Source: an uncultured Pelagibacteraceae bacterium
GTDB taxonomy: Bacteria > Pseudomonadota > Alphaproteobacteria > Pelagibacterales > Pelagibacteraceae
Direction: 5' to 3'
DNA: 64,000 bases
NCBI GenBank assembly: GCA_902627735.1
Contig: CACOKI010000005.1
Location: forward strand, 1-64,000
Shown here piece by piece: positions 1 through 9,382 of this stretch. A program made the translations under genes and the position numbers. Under the pieces are notes generated by a model. The model did no database searches, was not told where the DNA came from, and worked only from the letters and a program-made list of their open reading frames with translations. How positions within the stretch are numbered: the stretch's first letter is position 1; each line of letters starts with the position of its first letter.

Positions 1-2
1 TT

Positions 3-212
3 ATATTTAAGATATTTTTATTAAAAAATTCTACATTTGATTTTGAAATGCCCAAGGTACTTGTTTTATTTATTTTAGTTTTTTTATGTTTAAAAAAAAA
101 ATCAACAAAAATACCCTGGTTCGCTAGAGTTTTGGCTAAAACTAAACTAATTAAATTATTGCCTAATATACAAACTTTCATAATAATTTTTAATTTTAAC
201 AATAAAAATTAG
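3..212 (+). CDS. C-terminal end of an unidentified, probably membrane-associated protein (partial)
   Basis: An open frame enters from the left edge and runs 69 codons to a TAG that directly abuts the ftsK ATG (TAGATG). That is the kind of junction seen between co-transcribed genes here, and so long an open frame is unlikely by chance in DNA this AT-rich. The visible tail has one hydrophobic stretch (VLVLFILVFLCL, about residues 19-30) followed by basic residues and a second hydrophobic run near the end. I do not recognise the family and assign no function. It could be chance open sequence; the missing 5' part would settle it. Confidence 0.45.
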   Translation: MFKIFLLKNSTFDFEMPKVLVLFILVFLCLKKKSTKIPWFARVLAKTKLIKLLPNIQTFIIIFNFNNKN

Positions 213-2336
213 ATGATACAAAGTGGTAAATTTGATTCATCAAATATGGATATAAAAAAATTAGCAAATTTAACATTAAATTTTCTTATAAATAGATTAA
301 TCGAAATTTTTGGGATTTTAATTTCAATATTTGGAATAATACTTTTTATTGCATTAATATCTTACTCACCTAATGACCCTAATTTTATATTTCCTGAAGA
401 AACAGAAATTAAAAATTTATTAGGATTTCATGGAAGTTATACAGCTGATTTTTTTTTTCAATCTTTCGGTTTTATATCTTATTTAATACCAATAACTTAT
501 TTTTTTACAGGATTAAATATTTTTAAAAAAAAAAAGCTATTCATAATTATTTCAAACACATTTTTTATAGTTCCTTACACTGTAATTGGATCAGTTTTCT
601 TTGATTTTTTTTATACCAATGCATTTGAACTTTATATAAATGGAAATGGAGGATTTGTTGGAAATTATTTTAACAATTCTTTTGTAAATAGTATTATAAA
701 CATAAATGGAAGTATCTTTTACTATATTCTTATTATTCTAATTATTTTTCTTTTTTTTATAAGTATTAATTTTAGTTTAAAAAATTTCATTTTATTTTTA
801 AATAAAGTTATTAATTTTATTTTTAAAAAAAACCAAAAAAATTATACAAATAAAGATGAGCTTATTAATGAATATATTCCTCAAGAAGAAATCAAAAATT
901 TAATCCAAGAAGATTTACCATTTATTAAAGCAGAGCAAAGTAATCGAATTAAAAAATCAAAATTTGAACTTCCATCTATTGATTTACTTAAAACTCCTTC
1001 TAAAAAAGAGAGAGAAAATAAAAATGAAAATACAAAAAATAATTCTGAATTTCTTGAAAAAATTCTTTTGGATTTTGGTGTAAATGGAAACATAAAAAAA
1101 GTCAGTCATGGCCCTGTTGTAACTCTAAATGAGTTTGAACCTGCGGCAGGTGTAAAAGTATCAAAAATTATTAATCTTTCTGATGACATTGCTAGAAATA
1201 CAAGTTCAGAATCTGCCCGTATTGCAACTATTCCAGGAAGCAACACAGTTGGTATTGAACTTCCTAACCAATTTAGAGAAAATGTTTACCTAAGTGAAAT
1301 ATTAAAACACCCAGACTTTAAAAAAAAAGACATAAAGTTACCAATTGCTCTTGGAAAAAATATTTCAGGATCACCTATTGTTAGTGATTTGACATCGATG
1401 CCTCATTTATTGATAGCTGGCACAACAGGCTCTGGAAAATCTGTTTGTATAAATACAATTATTTTGTCTCTTCTTTTTCGACATACTCCGGAGAAATGTA
1501 AATTTATTTTAATTGACCCAAAGATGCTAGAACTTTCTACTTATGAAGGCGTACCTCATTTACTTTGTCCTGTAATCACTGAGGCAAAAAAAGCTGCATC
1601 AGTTTTAGGTTGGGTTGTTAAAGAAATGGAGAGTAGGTACAGACTTATGACAAAAGAAGGAGTTAGAAATATAGATGGTTATAACCTTAAACACAAACTG
1701 CCAATGCCTTATATTGTTGTAGTAGTTGATGAAATGTCAGATCTAATGCTAGTCGCAGGTAAAGAAATTGAAAATTATATTCAAAAGTTATCTCAAATGG
1801 CTAGAGCTGCTGGGATCCACATTATAATGGCCACTCAAAGACCAAGCGTGGATGTAATCACTGGCACAATAAAAGCAAACTTTCCAACAAGAATATCTTT
1901 TCAAGTAACTTCAAAAATTGACAGTAGAACAATTTTAGGTGAACAAGGTGCTGAACAATTATTAGGTAAAGGAGACATGCTTTATATGTCTTCGGCAAAT
2001 AAGATCGTTAGAATTCATGCACCATTTGTAGCTGATAACGAAATAGAAAAAATAAATAATTTTTTAAGATCCCAAGAAGAACCAGATTATGTAGATGAAA
2101 TACTAAATTTTGCTGATGAAAAAGAATTTAATGAAAGTTCAAAAAGCCAAGGCGATAAAGATGAACTTTATCAAGAAGCAGTAAATATAATTAAAACTGA
2201 AGGTAAAGCCTCAACATCTTTTTTACAAAGAAAACTACAGATAGGCTATAACAGAGCAGCTAGAATTATTGACATGATGGAAGAAGAAGGAATAGTTAGT
2301 AAAGCAAATCATGTTGGCAAACGTGATGTTTTATAA
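213..2336 (+). CDS. ftsK: DNA translocase FtsK
   Basis: FtsK is a septum-anchored ATPase that pumps chromosomal DNA and helps resolve chromosome dimers during division. The 707-residue protein has about four hydrophobic spans in the first 200 residues, a short polar linker, and then the motor. The Walker A motif GTTGSGKS is near residues 403-410 and the Walker B run VVVVDEM near 501-508. The last 60 residues form the winged-helix gamma domain that reads KOPS sequences, with the typical ending GKRDVL. The linker is much shorter than in E. coli FtsK, as is usual in small genomes. The ATG at 213 sits directly after an upstream TAG; a second ATG at 246 would also keep all membrane spans. The stop overlaps the lolA start by one base (TAATG), so the two are probably co-transcribed. 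Confidence 0.96.
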   Translation: MIQSGKFDSSNMDIKKLANLTLNFLINRLIEIFGILISIFGIILFIALISYSPNDPNFIFPEETEIKNLLGFHGSYTADFFFQSFGFISYLIPITYFFTGLNIFKKKKLFIIISNTFFIVPYTVIGSVFFDFFYTNAFELYINGNGGFVGNYFNNSFVNSIININGSIFYYILIILIIFLFFISINFSLKNFILFLNKVINFIFKKNQKNYTNKDELINEYIPQEEIKNLIQEDLPFIKAEQSNRIKKSKFELPSIDLLKTPSKKERENKNENTKNNSEFLEKILLDFGVNGNIKKVSHGPVVTLNEFEPAAGVKVSKIINLSDDIARNTSSESARIATIPGSNTVGIELPNQFRENVYLSEILKHPDFKKKDIKLPIALGKNISGSPIVSDLTSMPHLLIAGTTGSGKSVCINTIILSLLFRHTPEKCKFILIDPKMLELSTYEGVPHLLCPVITEAKKAASVLGWVVKEMESRYRLMTKEGVRNIDGYNLKHKLPMPYIVVVVDEMSDLMLVAGKEIENYIQKLSQMARAAGIHIIMATQRPSVDVITGTIKANFPTRISFQVTSKIDSRTILGEQGAEQLLGKGDMLYMSSANKIVRIHAPFVADNEIEKINNFLRSQEEPDYVDEILNFADEKEFNESSKSQGDKDELYQEAVNIIKTEGKASTSFLQRKLQIGYNRAARIIDMMEEEGIVSKANHVGKRDVL

Positions 2337-2884
2337 TGAAAATTTTCATAATCCTTTTACTCTTGATTTGTAGTGCTTTTAAAACACTTGCATCAACAAA
2401 ACAAAATATTATTCAAAATCTAAAAGATACTCAAAATGTATCATTCAATTTTGAACAAAGCATAAATGGTAAAACTGAGAATGGTAATTGTAAGATTAAA
2501 TATCCAAAAAAGATATATTGCAAATATAATTTATTTAATAAAAAAATTTTAGTATCTAATGGTAAATCATTAGTGATTAAAACTTCTACTAGTTATTTCA
2601 TTTATCCGCTTGAAAAAACTTATTTGGATTTGATTCTAAATAAGAAATATTTGATAAAAAAAATTCATGACATGAATGAAAAAAAAATTAGTGAGGAACT
2701 AATTAATTTTAGTTTTAATGAAAACAATAATCAAATTATCATTTATTTTGATAAAAATACTTATAATCTAATTGGTTGGCAAACTTTAGATATTTACCAA
2801 AATTTAAGTATTACTTTTCTTTCATCCATAGTAAAAAACCAAAAGATAGATGACAATTTATTTAATTTACCAACTCAAGATTAA
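2336..2884 (+). CDS. lolA: outer-membrane lipoprotein carrier protein LolA
   Basis: LolA is the periplasmic chaperone that takes lipoproteins from the LolCDE transporter to the outer membrane. The 182-residue product starts with a clear signal peptide (residues 1-20, ending LAS). It then has the family's pattern of short beta strands, including a NVSFNFEQ segment, a KYPKKIYCKY strand and a YPLEKTYL segment. It lies directly after ftsK, and ftsK-lolA is a common alphaproteobacterial pair. Sequence similarity in this family is low, so the call rests on both pattern and context. Its 3' end overlaps the convergent acetyltransferase gene by four bases. Confidence 0.85.
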   Translation: MKIFIILLLLICSAFKTLASTKQNIIQNLKDTQNVSFNFEQSINGKTENGNCKIKYPKKIYCKYNLFNKKILVSNGKSLVIKTSTSYFIYPLEKTYLDLILNKKYLIKKIHDMNEKKISEELINFSFNENNNQIIIYFDKNTYNLIGWQTLDIYQNLSITFLSSIVKNQKIDDNLFNLPTQD

Positions 2885-3384
2885 ATAATTACAGACTCTT
2901 TTTTGAATATTTTCATACCTCTTGAAATATAATTTCTTAAGGCATTTTCATGGTCTAAAGAGCAAGTATGAAGCCAAACTCTTTTTGGTTTTTTCAAAAA
3001 AGATTTTTTAATCGCAAGGGATAACAAATGTGATCCTAATCCTTTATTATGATACTCCTCTAATAAACCAAAGTAAGCAATTTCTATTTCATTTAGATCA
3101 TCATGGAATAATAATTCAAAATAACCAACTAAGTCCTCTTTTTTTTTTAAAACATAAGTTTTAATGTTTTTGTTTGTAGTATAATCAATCCATTGTTTTT
3201 CATTCCATGTCAACCTATCAACCCAACGATGTTTTTTTCCAACATTTTTGTAAAAAAACTTATTTAGTTGAAAATTTGGAGGATGAAGCAATTCTATTTT
3301 AAATTCATTCGAAGGGCTATCTGACTCGATTAAATCGCCAAGTGAATATATTTCTAAATAGTTTCTTTCAATTTTTTTTTTCAC
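2881..3384 (-). CDS. GNAT-family N-acetyltransferase
   Basis: This is a predicted acetyl-CoA-dependent N-acetyltransferase of unknown substrate. The 167-residue protein has the GNAT acetyl-CoA-binding motif A at about residues 107-121, with the core HNKGLGSH. A following segment, LHTCSLDHENALRNYISRGM, matches the usual motif B region. The start is GTG at 3384 and overlaps the TGA of the upstream HIT gene (GTGA), which suggests translational coupling. It is the last gene of the minus-strand run that begins with hisB. Nothing in the sequence points to a particular acceptor. Confidence 0.85.
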   Translation of the reverse strand: MKKKIERNYLEIYSLGDLIESDSPSNEFKIELLHPPNFQLNKFFYKNVGKKHRWVDRLTWNEKQWIDYTTNKNIKTYVLKKKEDLVGYFELLFHDDLNEIEIAYFGLLEEYHNKGLGSHLLSLAIKKSFLKKPKRVWLHTCSLDHENALRNYISRGMKIFKKESVII

Positions 3385-3746
3385 TCAACCATTTTACCAA
3401 CTCTTTCACCTCCAAATAAATGAAAGTGTAAATGTGGTACCTCTTGGCCCCCATGGTCACTAATATTTGCTAATGCTCTATATCCTTTACCAGTGTCAAC
3501 TGATATACCCAATTTTTTTGCAACAATATTAATACCTTTTAGTAATCCTACCATTTCATCTGCAGATGCTTTTTCACTAAAATCATCAAGATCAATATAT
3601 TTGCCTTTTGGAATCACCAGGGCATGTATTTTTTTTTGAGGATTAATATCATGAAATGATAGCACATAATCATCCTCGTAAATTTTTTTACAGGGAATTT
3701 CACCTCTTAAAATTTTAGCAAAGATATTATTATTATCATAACTCAT
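3381..3746 (-). CDS. HIT-family nucleotide hydrolase/transferase
   Basis: HIT proteins hydrolyse nucleotide phosphoramidates and related compounds such as adenosine 5'-phosphoramidate. At 121 residues it is a typical single-domain HinT-like protein. The signature PHLHFHL is at residues 104-110, with H105, H107 and H109 forming the histidine triad. The N-terminal segment with IFAKILRGEIPCKKIYEDD is also typical. It ends in a four-base overlap with the acetyltransferase gene. Placement of a HIT gene behind the his genes is seen in other Alphaproteobacteria; a direct role in histidine synthesis is not implied. Confidence 0.93.
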   Translation of the reverse strand: MSYDNNNIFAKILRGEIPCKKIYEDDYVLSFHDINPQKKIHALVIPKGKYIDLDDFSEKASADEMVGLLKGINIVAKKLGISVDTGKGYRALANISDHGGQEVPHLHFHLFGGERVGKMVE

Positions 3747-3775
3747 GAAAATATTTTATTAGCTAAAAAATAACA

Positions 3776-3991
3776 CTATTTCTCTTCGAGTCCAAACTTT
3801 ATATATCTATACCATGCTCTTTCATGAAAATAATATAAAAACATTTTAGTTATAACTTCCATTCCAGCTATAGCTCCAGCCCAATTCCATTCACCTGTAA
3901 TAAACCAAGCAATTAAAAATGTATCTGTTGTGGCAAGAACTCGCCAAGTCAAAGTTTTAGCTATGTGCCTTTTTTTGGTTACATGCTTCAT
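3776..3991 (-). CDS. DUF2061-family small membrane protein
   Basis: A 71-residue protein matching the DUF2061 pattern: a basic N terminus (MKHVTKKRHIAKTLTWR), an ATTDTF motif followed by a hydrophobic segment, then a second hydrophobic segment and an FHERAWYRYIKFG tail. Two membrane passes are likely. The function of the family is unknown. It lies 12 bp downstream of hisE and 29 bp upstream of the HIT gene, so it is probably part of the same transcript. Confidence 0.85.
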   Translation of the reverse strand: MKHVTKKRHIAKTLTWRVLATTDTFLIAWFITGEWNWAGAIAGMEVITKMFLYYFHERAWYRYIKFGLEEK

Positions 3992-4003
3992 GCGTCATCC
4001 TTT

Positions 4004-4276
4004 CTATTTTCTCCTCTTTTTAAGTTCATCCATTACATCTTCAATTTTGATATCGTTCGCTTCAAGGTAAACGATAAGATGATAAAGAACGTCCGCACTT
4101 TCATGTATCTTATTGGTATCTTTTTCTGCTGATTCAATAAGTTCATTAATTTCCTCTAATACTTTTGCTTTACTTAAAGAATTATCTTTAAGTAATTTGT
4201 TTGTATATGAACCCTCAATAGGTTTTTCTTTTCTTTCTCTAATAAGTTTTATTAAATCATTTAGAGTATCAAGCAT
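4004..4276 (-). CDS. hisE: phosphoribosyl-ATP pyrophosphohydrolase
   Basis: HisE removes pyrophosphate from phosphoribosyl-ATP, the second step of histidine synthesis. The 90-residue protein is a stand-alone MazG-like all-helical domain. The metal-binding acidic residues sit in the EEINELIES and ESADVLYHL segments (about residues 41-49 and 58-67). It is not fused to HisI, which must be encoded elsewhere. It follows hisF by one base pair, within the hisB-H-A-F-E run. Confidence 0.95.
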   Translation of the reverse strand: MLDTLNDLIKLIRERKEKPIEGSYTNKLLKDNSLSKAKVLEEINELIESAEKDTNKIHESADVLYHLIVYLEANDIKIEDVMDELKKRRK

Positions 4277-4277
4277 A

Positions 4278-5033
4278 CTAAATCCTAACAGGAATTCCTT
4301 TGCTTTCCAAATATTCCTTAGCTTCTTTTACTGAATGTTTGCCGTAATGAAATATGGATGCAGCTAGAACGGCACTAGCTTTTCCCAATTTAATTCCATC
4401 GACAAGGTGATCCAAATTACCTACACCTCCTGATGCAATTACAGGAATATTAACTTTTGATGAAATTTTTGACATTAAATCAATATCATAACCAACTTGT
4501 GTTCCATCTCTGTCCATTGAAGTGACTAACAACTCTCCTGCACCATTTTTTTCCATTTGTTTTGCATACTCCAATGCATCGATACCACTATTATTTCTCC
4601 CTCCATGAGTAAATACTTCCCATTTATCTCCATTTTTTTTTGCATCAATTGCAACTACTATACATTGAGACCCAAATTTTTTTGAACTATCCATTACTAC
4701 TTTTGAATTTTCAACTGCAGCAGTATTAATTGAAACTTTATCTGCACCACAATTAAGTAATTTGTTAATATCCTCAACGCTTCTCACACCGCCGCCTACA
4801 GTTAAAGGAACAAAGCATTTTTTTGAAGTTTTCTCTACAACATCATAAATAGTATCTCTATTTTCATTTGAAGCAGTAATATCTAGAAAGCAGATTTCAT
4901 CTGCCCCACCATCACTATAAATTTTTGCTTGTTCTACAGGATCGCCTGCATCTTTTAGATCAACAAAGTTTATGCCTTTAACAACACGTCCATTTTTAAC
5001 ATCTAAACATGGAATAATTCTATTTTTAAGCAT
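4278..5033 (-). CDS. hisF: imidazole glycerol phosphate synthase, cyclase subunit
   Basis: HisF is the (beta/alpha)8-barrel synthase subunit that uses ammonia from HisH to close the imidazole ring and release AICAR. It has 251 residues, the usual length. Catalytic Asp11 lies in [14 protein letters not shown], and the second acid lies in [13 protein letters not shown] (about residue 130). The phosphate-binding loops VGGGVR and ASGGVG are present. The gene overlaps hisA by eight bases and is followed closely by hisE. Confidence 0.98.
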   Translation of the reverse strand: MLKNRIIPCLDVKNGRVVKGINFVDLKDAGDPVEQAKIYSDGGADEICFLDITASNENRDTIYDVVEKTSKKCFVPLTVGGGVRSVEDINKLLNCGADKVSINTAAVENSKVVMDSSKKFGSQCIVVAIDAKKNGDKWEVFTHGGRNNSGIDALEYAKQMEKNGAGELLVTSMDRDGTQVGYDIDLMSKISSKVNIPVIASGGVGNLDHLVDGIKLGKASAVLAASIFHYGKHSVKEAKEYLESKGIPVRI

Positions 5034-5742
5034 CTTCTTTCACTAATTCTTCTAATTTTATATCGCCATCATAGATAGCTTTACCAACTATTATACCTTC
5101 GACATTTTTTAAATTCTTTGCTTTTTTAATGTCATCTATTGATGAAACTCCACCAGATATAATCACAGGGCAATTTGATATCTCAGCAAGTTTTAATGTT
5201 TCGTCAAAATTTGGACTTTGTTTCATACCATCTCTATTAATATCAGTATAAATCAATCTACTTACACCATAATTATTAACTTCTTTTAAATAATCTAACG
5301 CTAACTGATTAGAGTTTTCTCTCCATCCAGATACTGACAAATACCCATCTTTAGCATCTAAACCTAAAGCAATTTTATCGACAAATTTTTCACACGCTTC
5401 TTTTAAAAAATTCTTATCTTTAATAGCAGCACTTCCTAAAATTACTTTCTCAACTCCAACATCGATATATTTTTGAATACTTTCTGGATTTCTGATACCA
5501 CCACCTACCTCAATCTTTAAATTAAATTTACCAACTATATCTTGAATAATATCTAAATTTACTGTTTCACCAGTTAAAGCTCCATCAAGATCAACAATAT
5601 GTAAATTTTTAAATCCATGATCTTTATATTTACCTGCTTGTTCAATTGGAGACATTTCATATTCGGTTTTATTGTCAAAATCCCCTTTGATTAGTCTTAC
5701 GCATTTTTTATCTTTAATGTCTATAGCTGGAAATATTTTCAT
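5026..5742 (-). CDS. hisA: ProFAR isomerase (phosphoribosylformimino-AICAR-phosphate isomerase)
   Basis: HisA catalyses the Amadori rearrangement of ProFAR to PRFAR, the substrate of HisF-HisH. The 238-residue barrel protein has the first catalytic Asp in [14 protein letters not shown] (Asp8) and the second in [10 protein letters not shown]. The phosphate loops EVGGGIR and ISGGVSS are intact. It starts with ATG directly next to the hisH stop and overlaps hisF by eight bases, so the genes are probably translationally coupled. Confidence 0.98.
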   Translation of the reverse strand: MKIFPAIDIKDKKCVRLIKGDFDNKTEYEMSPIEQAGKYKDHGFKNLHIVDLDGALTGETVNLDIIQDIVGKFNLKIEVGGGIRNPESIQKYIDVGVEKVILGSAAIKDKNFLKEACEKFVDKIALGLDAKDGYLSVSGWRENSNQLALDYLKEVNNYGVSRLIYTDINRDGMKQSPNFDETLKLAEISNCPVIISGGVSSIDDIKKAKNLKNVEGIIVGKAIYDGDIKLEELVKEDA

Positions 5743-6369
5743 TTATAAATTTATAAAATTATTAATTATTTTAAGACCAATCTTATCACTCTTTTCAGGA
5801 TGAAATTGCGTACCAAAAATATTTTCTTTTTCAACGGAACAAACTATATTTGATGAATAATCTGTTGTTGACGATATCACATTTTTATCCTCTGGAATAA
5901 ATTCATAACTGTGAACAAAATACATATGAGAGTTATTGTTTATATCTTTAAAAATCTTACCATCCTTAACTATATTAATCTGATTCCATCCAATATGGGG
6001 AAGTTTAAATTTTCCATTTTGATTATCTATTTTTGAAACCTTACCTGAAATCCAACCTAATCCTTTAGTTTCAGTTTCTTCATAACCAATATCAGCAAAC
6101 ATTTGTAAGCCAACACAGATTCCAAGAAGAGGTTTTTTATTAATTATTGCAATTTCGTTAAGTGTATCTGTTAGGCCATCAATATTGTTTAAAGCATCTA
6201 TACAGCTTTTAAATGAGCCCTGCCCTGGTAAGACCACTTTATCGCTTGATTCAATTTTATTTAAATCTGAAGTAACTTCGATAGTCACCTTATCTTTGGC
6301 AACTTCTTTAAAAGAATTTATTACCGAGCTAATGTTGCCCGAATTATAATCAACAATTGTAACGTTCAT
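5743..6369 (-). CDS. hisH: imidazole glycerol phosphate synthase, glutaminase subunit
   Basis: HisH is a class I glutamine amidotransferase that supplies ammonia to HisF. In the 208-residue product the nucleophile is Cys85 in LLGICVGLQM. The partner His and Glu are in FGTQFHPEKS near the C terminus. The oxyanion-strand PGQGSF motif is at about residues 48-53. It sits five bases after hisB and directly before hisA. Confidence 0.97.
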   Translation of the reverse strand: MNVTIVDYNSGNISSVINSFKEVAKDKVTIEVTSDLNKIESSDKVVLPGQGSFKSCIDALNNIDGLTDTLNEIAIINKKPLLGICVGLQMFADIGYEETETKGLGWISGKVSKIDNQNGKFKLPHIGWNQINIVKDGKIFKDINNNSHMYFVHSYEFIPEDKNVISSTTDYSSNIVCSVEKENIFGTQFHPEKSDKIGLKIINNFINL

Positions 6370-6374
6370 TAAAC

Positions 6375-6965
6375 TTATAAAGAACCTTTTGTAGAAGGAA
6401 TTGTTTTTTTGTTCCTAGGATCTATTTCTAATGCAGTTCTTAATGATCTTGCTAATCCTTTAAAACAAGACTCAATAATATGGTGACTGTTATCACCATA
6501 AATATTTTCAACATGTAAGGTAATTCCTGCAGCCTGTGAAAATGCTTGAAACCATTCTTTAAACAATTCTGTATCCATTTCACCCAGTTTTTCTACCTTT
6601 AGCTTAACCTTCCAAATTAAATAAGGTCTGTTAGATATATCAATTGCAACACGTGATAAAGTTTCATCCATAGGTATCATTGCGTGTGCATATCTTCTAA
6701 TGCCAATAGATTTTTTCAAAGCTTTTTTTAATGCCTCTCCAATTGCAATTCCAGTATCTTCAGTCGTATGATGAAGATCAATATGAGTATCTCCTTTTGC
6801 TTTAATATTCATATCAATCGATGAATGCTTAGATAATTGTTCAAGCATATGATTAAGGAAACCTATCCCAGTATCGATTTTATATTTACCTTTTCCATCA
6901 ATATTTAAATCAACACTGATGCTTGTCTCTTTAGTTTTTCTACTAATTTTACCTTTACGTTTCAT
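6375..6965 (-). CDS. hisB: imidazoleglycerol-phosphate dehydratase (monofunctional)
   Basis: HisB dehydrates imidazoleglycerol phosphate to imidazole acetol phosphate using manganese. The protein has 196 residues and is the dehydratase domain only, without the histidinol-phosphatase domain of enteric HisB. Metal-binding motifs [15 protein letters not shown] and [17 protein letters not shown] are both present. It is the first gene of the minus-strand his run and is divergent from hslV, an arrangement common in Alphaproteobacteria. Confidence 0.97.
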   Translation of the reverse strand: MKRKGKISRKTKETSISVDLNIDGKGKYKIDTGIGFLNHMLEQLSKHSSIDMNIKAKGDTHIDLHHTTEDTGIAIGEALKKALKKSIGIRRYAHAMIPMDETLSRVAIDISNRPYLIWKVKLKVEKLGEMDTELFKEWFQAFSQAAGITLHVENIYGDNSHHIIESCFKGLARSLRTALEIDPRNKKTIPSTKGSL

Positions 6966-6976
6966 AATTTAAAAGA

Positions 6977-7005
6977 GGTATACATATATTATCCAATTAT
7001 GGCAA
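6977..7005 (-). promoter_or_regulatory. possible housekeeping promoter for the his gene run
   Basis: On the minus strand a TTGCCA element (7000-7005) is separated by 17 bp from TATACC (6977-6982), ahead of hisB at 6965. The spacing fits a sigma-70 promoter but the -10 is imperfect. AT-rich DNA gives many chance matches, so this is tentative. Confidence 0.3.
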
Positions 7006-7021
7006 TAATACTAAACCTGGG

Positions 7022-7050
7022 CTTGAACTATTGAGATTAGTATCCATTTA
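7022..7050 (+). promoter_or_regulatory. probable RpoH (sigma-32) heat-shock promoter of hslVU
   Basis: CTTGAA (7022-7027) is followed by CCATTTA (7044-7050), with 18 bp between CTTG and CC. This resembles RpoH promoters, whose -35 is CTTG and whose -10 is rich in C then AT. The -10 ends only six bases before the hslV ATG at 7057, so the transcript may start at or next to the start codon. The sites before grpE and dnaK in this window have related sequences. Confidence 0.6.
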
Positions 7051-7056
7051 ATAACC

Positions 7057-7572
7057 ATGACAACAATAGTATTGGTAAGAAAAAATAATGAAGTAGTCGT
7101 AGCTGGAGATGGCCAAGTAAGTATGGGGAATACCGTTGTAAAAAGCACTGCTTCAAAAGTCAGAAAAATTGATAAGAGAGGAGTTGTTGCAGGATTTGCT
7201 GGATCAACAGCTGACGCATTAACTTTGTTTGAAAGATTAGAGGCAAAATTAGAAAAACACGCAGGTAACTTGTCACGAGCTGCTGTAGAATTAGCTAAAG
7301 ATTGGAGAACTGATAAATATTTAAGACGATTAGAAGCTCTAATGGCTGTTGGAGATAAAAATAATAGTTATATTATTTCTGGTACAGGAGATGTTTTAGA
7401 GCCCGAAGGAGATGTTATTGGTATTGGTTCAGGTGGAAATTATGCACTTGCCGCTGGAAAGGTTTTGATGGGAACTAATATGAATGCAGAAGAATTGGCA
7501 AAAAAAGCAATAGAGGTTGCGGCTGAAATTTGTGTTTTTACTAACAGCAATGTTAAAATAGAAAAAATATAA
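7057..7572 (+). CDS. hslV: ATP-dependent protease HslUV, peptidase subunit
   Basis: HslV forms the proteasome-like double-hexameric peptidase that HslU feeds with unfolded substrate. The 171-residue protein begins MTTIVLVR. Removal of Met exposes Thr2 as the catalytic nucleophile, with no propeptide, as is normal for the family. The conserved [14 protein letters not shown] and [10 protein letters not shown] segments are present. The start is fixed by the need for the N-terminal Thr. It overlaps hslU by one base (TAATG). Confidence 0.98.
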   Translation: MTTIVLVRKNNEVVVAGDGQVSMGNTVVKSTASKVRKIDKRGVVAGFAGSTADALTLFERLEAKLEKHAGNLSRAAVELAKDWRTDKYLRRLEALMAVGDKNNSYIISGTGDVLEPEGDVIGIGSGGNYALAAGKVLMGTNMNAEELAKKAIEVAAEICVFTNSNVKIEKI

Positions 7573-8945
7573 TGGATAAATCAAACGTTACAAAACTACA
7601 GCCAAAAGAAAAAGACCAAAAATCAGAGTCCACAGTTGGTAGCTCTCTTTCACCAAGAGAAATTGTTTCAGAACTTGATAGATTTGTAGTTGGTCAAAAT
7701 CAAGCCAAAAGAGCTGTAGCAGTTGCTTTAAGAAATAGATGGAGAAGACAAGCTTTAAAGGGTGAAATGAAAAATGAGGTCTTGCCAAAAAATATTTTAA
7801 TGATTGGACCAACAGGAGTTGGGAAAACAGAAATATCAAGAAGATTATCAAAATTAGCGGAAGCACCTTTCGTAAAAGTTGAAGCAACACGGTTTACTGA
7901 AGTTGGATATGTGGGAAGAGATGTAGAGCAAATTATTAGAGATTTGATTGAGATAGCAATTTCAATGGAAAAAGTAAAAAAGAGAAAAGAAGTGTTTGCT
8001 AAAGCTCAAAAACTTGCTGAAGAAAAAGTTTTAGATGCACTTGTAGGAAAAAAAGCAAGTTTAGCAACAAGAGAGAGTTTTAGAAAAAGATTAAGAAACG
8101 GTGATCTTGATGATAATGAAATTGAAATAGCTGTTAGTGATACAGGTGGAAACAGCACTTCGTTTGAAATTCCTGGTATGCCTGGGGCAAATGTAGGAAT
8201 GATAAATATTGGTGAAATGCTTGGTAAATCAATGGGTTCAAAAGAAAAAAAGAAAAAAATGACTGTAAAAGAATCTCATGAAATTTTAATAAATGATGAA
8301 TCAGACAAACTGATTGAACAAGATAAAATTATTAAAGCTGCTAAAACATCTACAGAAAATAATGGGATAGTCTTTTTAGACGAAATAGATAAAATTTCAG
8401 GAAGAACTGACAGGGTTGGCGGTGACGTATCTAGAGAAGGTGTGCAAAGAGATTTGTTGCCTTTGATTGAGGGAACAACTGTTAATACAAAATATGGTCC
8501 AATAAAAACAGATCATATTCTTTTTATTGCCTCTGGTGCTTTTCAGCTTGCTAAACCATCAGACTTATTGCCGGAACTTCAAGGAAGATTACCAATCAGA
8601 GTGGAATTAGAAGCTCTTACAAGCGATGATTTTAAAAGAATTTTGAAGGAACCCGATTACAGTTTAATTAAACAATATGTGGCATTATTAAAAACTGAAA
8701 ATGTCGATTTAGAATTTTCAGAAGACGGTATTGATACAATTGCTAAAATTGCTTCAGAAGTTAACTCAACTGTAGAAAATATCGGCGCTAGAAGATTACA
8801 CACTATTATCGAAAAAATATTAGACGAAATAAGCTTTACAGCAACTGACCGTGCTGGAGAAAAAATAATTATTAATAAAGAATACATTACAAAAAATTTA
8901 GATAACTTGGTAAAAGATACAGATCTTTCAAAATTTATATTGTAA
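7572..8945 (+). CDS. hslU: ATP-dependent protease HslUV, ATPase subunit
   Basis: HslU is the AAA+ unfoldase partner of HslV. The 457-residue protein has Walker A GPTGVGKT at residues 79-86, a Walker B FLDEIDK near residue 265, and the pore motif region with VGYVGRD near residue 113. The I-domain occupies roughly residues 110-240. The C-terminal DLSKFIL tail is the segment that inserts into HslV to activate it. A poorly conserved 25-residue extension precedes the usual start ([16 protein letters not shown]). Confidence 0.98.
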   Translation: MDKSNVTKLQPKEKDQKSESTVGSSLSPREIVSELDRFVVGQNQAKRAVAVALRNRWRRQALKGEMKNEVLPKNILMIGPTGVGKTEISRRLSKLAEAPFVKVEATRFTEVGYVGRDVEQIIRDLIEIAISMEKVKKRKEVFAKAQKLAEEKVLDALVGKKASLATRESFRKRLRNGDLDDNEIEIAVSDTGGNSTSFEIPGMPGANVGMINIGEMLGKSMGSKEKKKKMTVKESHEILINDESDKLIEQDKIIKAAKTSTENNGIVFLDEIDKISGRTDRVGGDVSREGVQRDLLPLIEGTTVNTKYGPIKTDHILFIASGAFQLAKPSDLLPELQGRLPIRVELEALTSDDFKRILKEPDYSLIKQYVALLKTENVDLEFSEDGIDTIAKIASEVNSTVENIGARRLHTIIEKILDEISFTATDRAGEKIIINKEYITKNLDNLVKDTDLSKFIL

Positions 8946-8968
8946 AAATCACAAATATCCCAATTCAA

Positions 8969-9382
8969 TTATTTTAACTTTTTTAAAAATATATAAAAAG
9001 CTCCTGATCCACCATCTTCAATTTTTGCATCTTCAATTCTATTAATTATTTGCATTAAACTTTTGTCATTTTTAATAAATTGAGGAACAGAGTGTTTTAA
9101 GATTCCCAAATCTTTAGAAACATATGGATCTTGCTCATTTTTTGAATGTAGACCTTTTCCTGTTACTACAATCAGTTTATTTATCTTATCTTTATATGCT
9201 TGATGTATAAAATCCTGAATTGTTTTATTTGCTTGATCAAGAGAGTATCCATGTAAATCAACAGATCTTGTTTGATAATTTCTTTTTTTTGAATATTCCA
9301 AATCCTTGTTATAGACACCTTCATCACTATTGATAAAATCTTTCCAGTCTTTTTTATCTTTATCTGAAATTTTACTATTCAA
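8969..9382 (-). CDS. Smr-domain protein
   Basis: A 137-residue protein with a C-terminal Smr (small MutS-related) domain. The DLHGYSLDQA motif (about residues 43-52) and the VVTGKGLH motif (about residues 72-79) are the family's signature. Stand-alone Smr proteins are linked to nuclease activity on nucleic acids, but the substrate of this group is not established. It lies directly after the Tim44-like gene, an arrangement found in other Alphaproteobacteria, where mltA often lies between the two; mltA is absent here. Confidence 0.88.
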   Translation of the reverse strand: MNSKISDKDKKDWKDFINSDEGVYNKDLEYSKKRNYQTRSVDLHGYSLDQANKTIQDFIHQAYKDKINKLIVVTGKGLHSKNEQDPYVSKDLGILKHSVPQFIKNDKSLMQIINRIEDAKIEDGGSGAFYIFLKKLK

